Assembly: GCA_009835515.1 (NCBI GenBank)
Contig: VXXH01000801.1
Span: 1 to 6,398 of the forward strand
Source of the DNA: Candidatus Poribacteria bacterium
Lineage (GTDB): Bacteria; Poribacteria; WGA-4E; WGA-3G
Direction of reading: 5' to 3'
Length of the DNA stretch: 6,398 bases
Shown: positions 4,984 to 6,398 of the stretch, piece by piece
How the letters are laid out: every line of letters begins with the position of its first letter
How positions within the stretch are numbered: the stretch's first letter is position 1
Translations under genes and position numbers: made by a program
Notes under the pieces: model-generated
The model's database searches: none
Seen by the model: only the letters and a program-made list of their open reading frames with translations
What the model was told of the DNA's origin: nothing

Positions 4984-6381
4984 ATGAATCTCGCAACCCC
5001 CGTTATCAGCGATAATTCACAACGCATCATCGGTGAATCTGCACCGATGCAGGTTGTTTTGCGCCAAGTCGCACAGGTCGCGCCGACGAATGCGACTGTC
5101 CTCATTACAGGTGAAACGGGTGTCGGAAAAGATGTCATCGCACAGGCTATTCATGAAGGTAGCCCGCGTAAAAATAGACCCTTCAAAGCAGTCAACTGCG
5201 GTGCATTTTACCAAGACCTCCTCCAGAGTGAACTCTTCGGACATGAAAAAGGTGCCTTCACTGGTGCAACGAATCAAAGACGCGGGGTGTTTGAACAAGC
5301 GGATGGGGGGACGCTGTTTCTTGATGAGGTAGCGGAAATGTCGCCCGAAGTGCAGGTGAAATTTCTGCGCGTCTTAGAGACACAGGAATTCAACCGGCTC
5401 GGTGGTGAAAGAAATATTAAAGTCAATGTCCGAATTATCGCTGCTACAAATGTCAATCTTACAACATCGGTAAGGGAGAGAAAGTTTAGACAGGATCTCT
5501 ACTATCGCCTCAATCTCTTTCGCATCCAGATCCCGCCACTCCGCGACCGTCGCGAGGACATTCCACTTTTCGTCTCCGCGTTTATCCCTGAATTAAGCGC
5601 AGAACACGGTAAACCGATTACCGGTATAACGTCGGACGCACTGAATTATCTCCAGAATGCTGATTGGTACGGCAACGTGCGTGAACTCAGAAATGCCATA
5701 GAAACGGCTATTATCTCAGCTACTACCGAAGAACTGCAACTGAAAGATTTCCCGATGGATCCTGAATCCCAACAGGTTTCCTTAGTGCCTGTGCAAACCT
5801 CTGGCACGCAGCTCGTTGACGCAACCACCACCGAGACAGACTTGCTTGATGAACCAGGAGGAGTTTTGCAGGTTGTTGATACCCCTGCTGGTGCAATCGC
5901 GACGGGAAATATAGCCATTTACAAGACAATTCTCGGACTTATTCTCTCGGCAATCCGTTTATTGGAACCAGCTGCCACAGCCAATAACGAAGTGCCGTTC
6001 CTCATTCCAGATGAAGATACCAGTTGGATGCAAATTAGCGACACAGATGACGCAGCGGATGTCCTCAAAAAAGCGTTGGAGATCCTTTCGACGATCGCCA
6101 AAACGCTTGAACATCGAGCGCAAGAAGGTGTGTTACCGATCGCTGCCCCGGTAGAGCAGTCGGACGGTTATCTACCTGTGCTTGATGCGGAAGCGGTTAT
6201 CGGCAGAGTCGGTATGACAATGGCGGAAATTGAGCGGGCAGCGATCCAAAAGACGCTCGCGGAAGCAGAGGGTAATAAAACAGAGGCGGCAAAAATTCTC
6301 GACATTGGCGTACGAACCTTACACCGAAAGTTAGACGCTTACAAGCAGGAAGCCAATAGCAATGTAGATGCTCAAGAATAG
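4984..6381 (+). CDS. Sigma-54-dependent AAA+ activator without sensor domain, with Fis-type HTH
   Basis: This enhancer-binding protein would remodel sigma-54 RNA polymerase by ATP hydrolysis. Counting from the ATG at 4984 (465 residues), it shows Walker A GETGVGKD (43-50), the sigma-54 contact loop GAFTGA (90-95), Walker B GGTLFLDEV (108-116), sensor I RIIAATN (150-156), the arginine-finger block FRQDLYYRLN (168-177) and sensor II NVRELRNA (231-238). A Fis-type helix-turn-helix ends it (about 410-454, with NKTEAAKIL and RTLHRKL). The AAA+ domain starts some 15 residues in, so there is no receiver, GAF or PAS domain, as in PspF. Between AAA+ and HTH lie about 145 residues (262-409), far longer than usual, with a TTTE/LLDEP-type polar stretch and two helix-like segments; this could be a relocated sensor. 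An in-frame GTG at 4957 would add 9 residues. ATG 4984 was preferred because AAAGGGA (4968-4974) sits 9 bases ahead. It follows the YaaA-like pair by 45 bases, probably in one operon. Confidence 0.93.
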   Translation: MNLATPVISDNSQRIIGESAPMQVVLRQVAQVAPTNATVLITGETGVGKDVIAQAIHEGSPRKNRPFKAVNCGAFYQDLLQSELFGHEKGAFTGATNQRRGVFEQADGGTLFLDEVAEMSPEVQVKFLRVLETQEFNRLGGERNIKVNVRIIAATNVNLTTSVRERKFRQDLYYRLNLFRIQIPPLRDRREDIPLFVSAFIPELSAEHGKPITGITSDALNYLQNADWYGNVRELRNAIETAIISATTEELQLKDFPMDPESQQVSLVPVQTSGTQLVDATTTETDLLDEPGGVLQVVDTPAGAIATGNIAIYKTILGLILSAIRLLEPAATANNEVPFLIPDEDTSWMQISDTDDAADVLKKALEILSTIAKTLEHRAQEGVLPIAAPVEQSDGYLPVLDAEAVIGRVGMTMAEIERAAIQKTLAEAEGNKTEAAKILDIGVRTLHRKLDAYKQEANSNVDAQE

Positions 6382-6398
6382 GTGAAAAAGCAATTTTC
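6382..6398 (+). CDS. Possible start of another gene, cut by the window end
   Basis: A GTG directly abuts the TAG stop of the sigma-54 activator and opens a frame reading M-K-K-Q-F, a beginning typical of a basic signal-peptide or membrane N terminus. Only five codons are visible and there is no clear Shine-Dalgarno, so this is a suggestion based on position and composition. Confidence 0.2.

Noticed and set aside
4629..5138. 169-codon antisense frame spanning the second YaaA-like gene and the sigma-54 activator start
   Set aside because: It overlaps two convincing genes on the other strand, including the Walker A region, and its translation shows only low-complexity Thr/Ser/Cys-rich sequence without motifs.

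Overview
All genes in this window lie on the + strand, at moderate G+C. It splits into two blocks: the protein-export pair secD–secF (bases 58–3385), and a compact three-gene block (3499–6381) holding two tandem paralogous proteins of a YaaA/DUF6884-like type and a sigma-54-dependent AAA+ activator. No RNA gene, CRISPR array, transposase or integrase was seen. No gene-free stretch exceeds 300 bases.

The organism is a bacterium. SecD and SecF are encoded separately, and SecD has the long N-terminal periplasmic segment of the E. coli type. Gene-flanking DNA is filled with degenerate 7-base repeats (CTGATAA, CTGATGA, CTGACAA and the reverse, TTATCAG), often as facing arms. From memory this style recalls Candidatus Poribacteria and, in its heptamer periodicity, cyanobacterial short tandem repeats. 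That assignment is a guess that a database search should test.

Layout. 1–57: repeat DNA and the secD ribosome binding site. 58–2004: secD. 2005–2125: a 116-bp palindromic element. 2126–3385: secF, whose first roughly 32 codons are themselves repeat-like and contain a second hairpin; its periplasmic loop carries an apparent inserted beta-rich module. 3386–3498: a third repeat element, with a possible weak terminator. 3499–4242 and 4258–4938: the YaaA-like pair. 4984–6381: the sigma-54 activator, with an intact GAFTGA loop, no N-terminal sensor domain, and an unusually long segment between the AAA+ and DNA-binding domains. 6382–6398: possibly the first codons of another gene.

How the genes work together. 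SecD and SecF form the proton-driven accessory complex of the SecYEG translocon. The downstream three genes are tightly spaced and probably co-transcribed, and the repeat element separates them from secF. The most striking signals are a 21-residue C-terminal tail that is identical in the two otherwise diverged paralogs although 8 of its codons differ synonymously, the loss of apparent family-motif residues in the first paralog only, and the added domains in SecF and in the sigma-54 activator. No function for the three-gene block can be proven from sequence alone.
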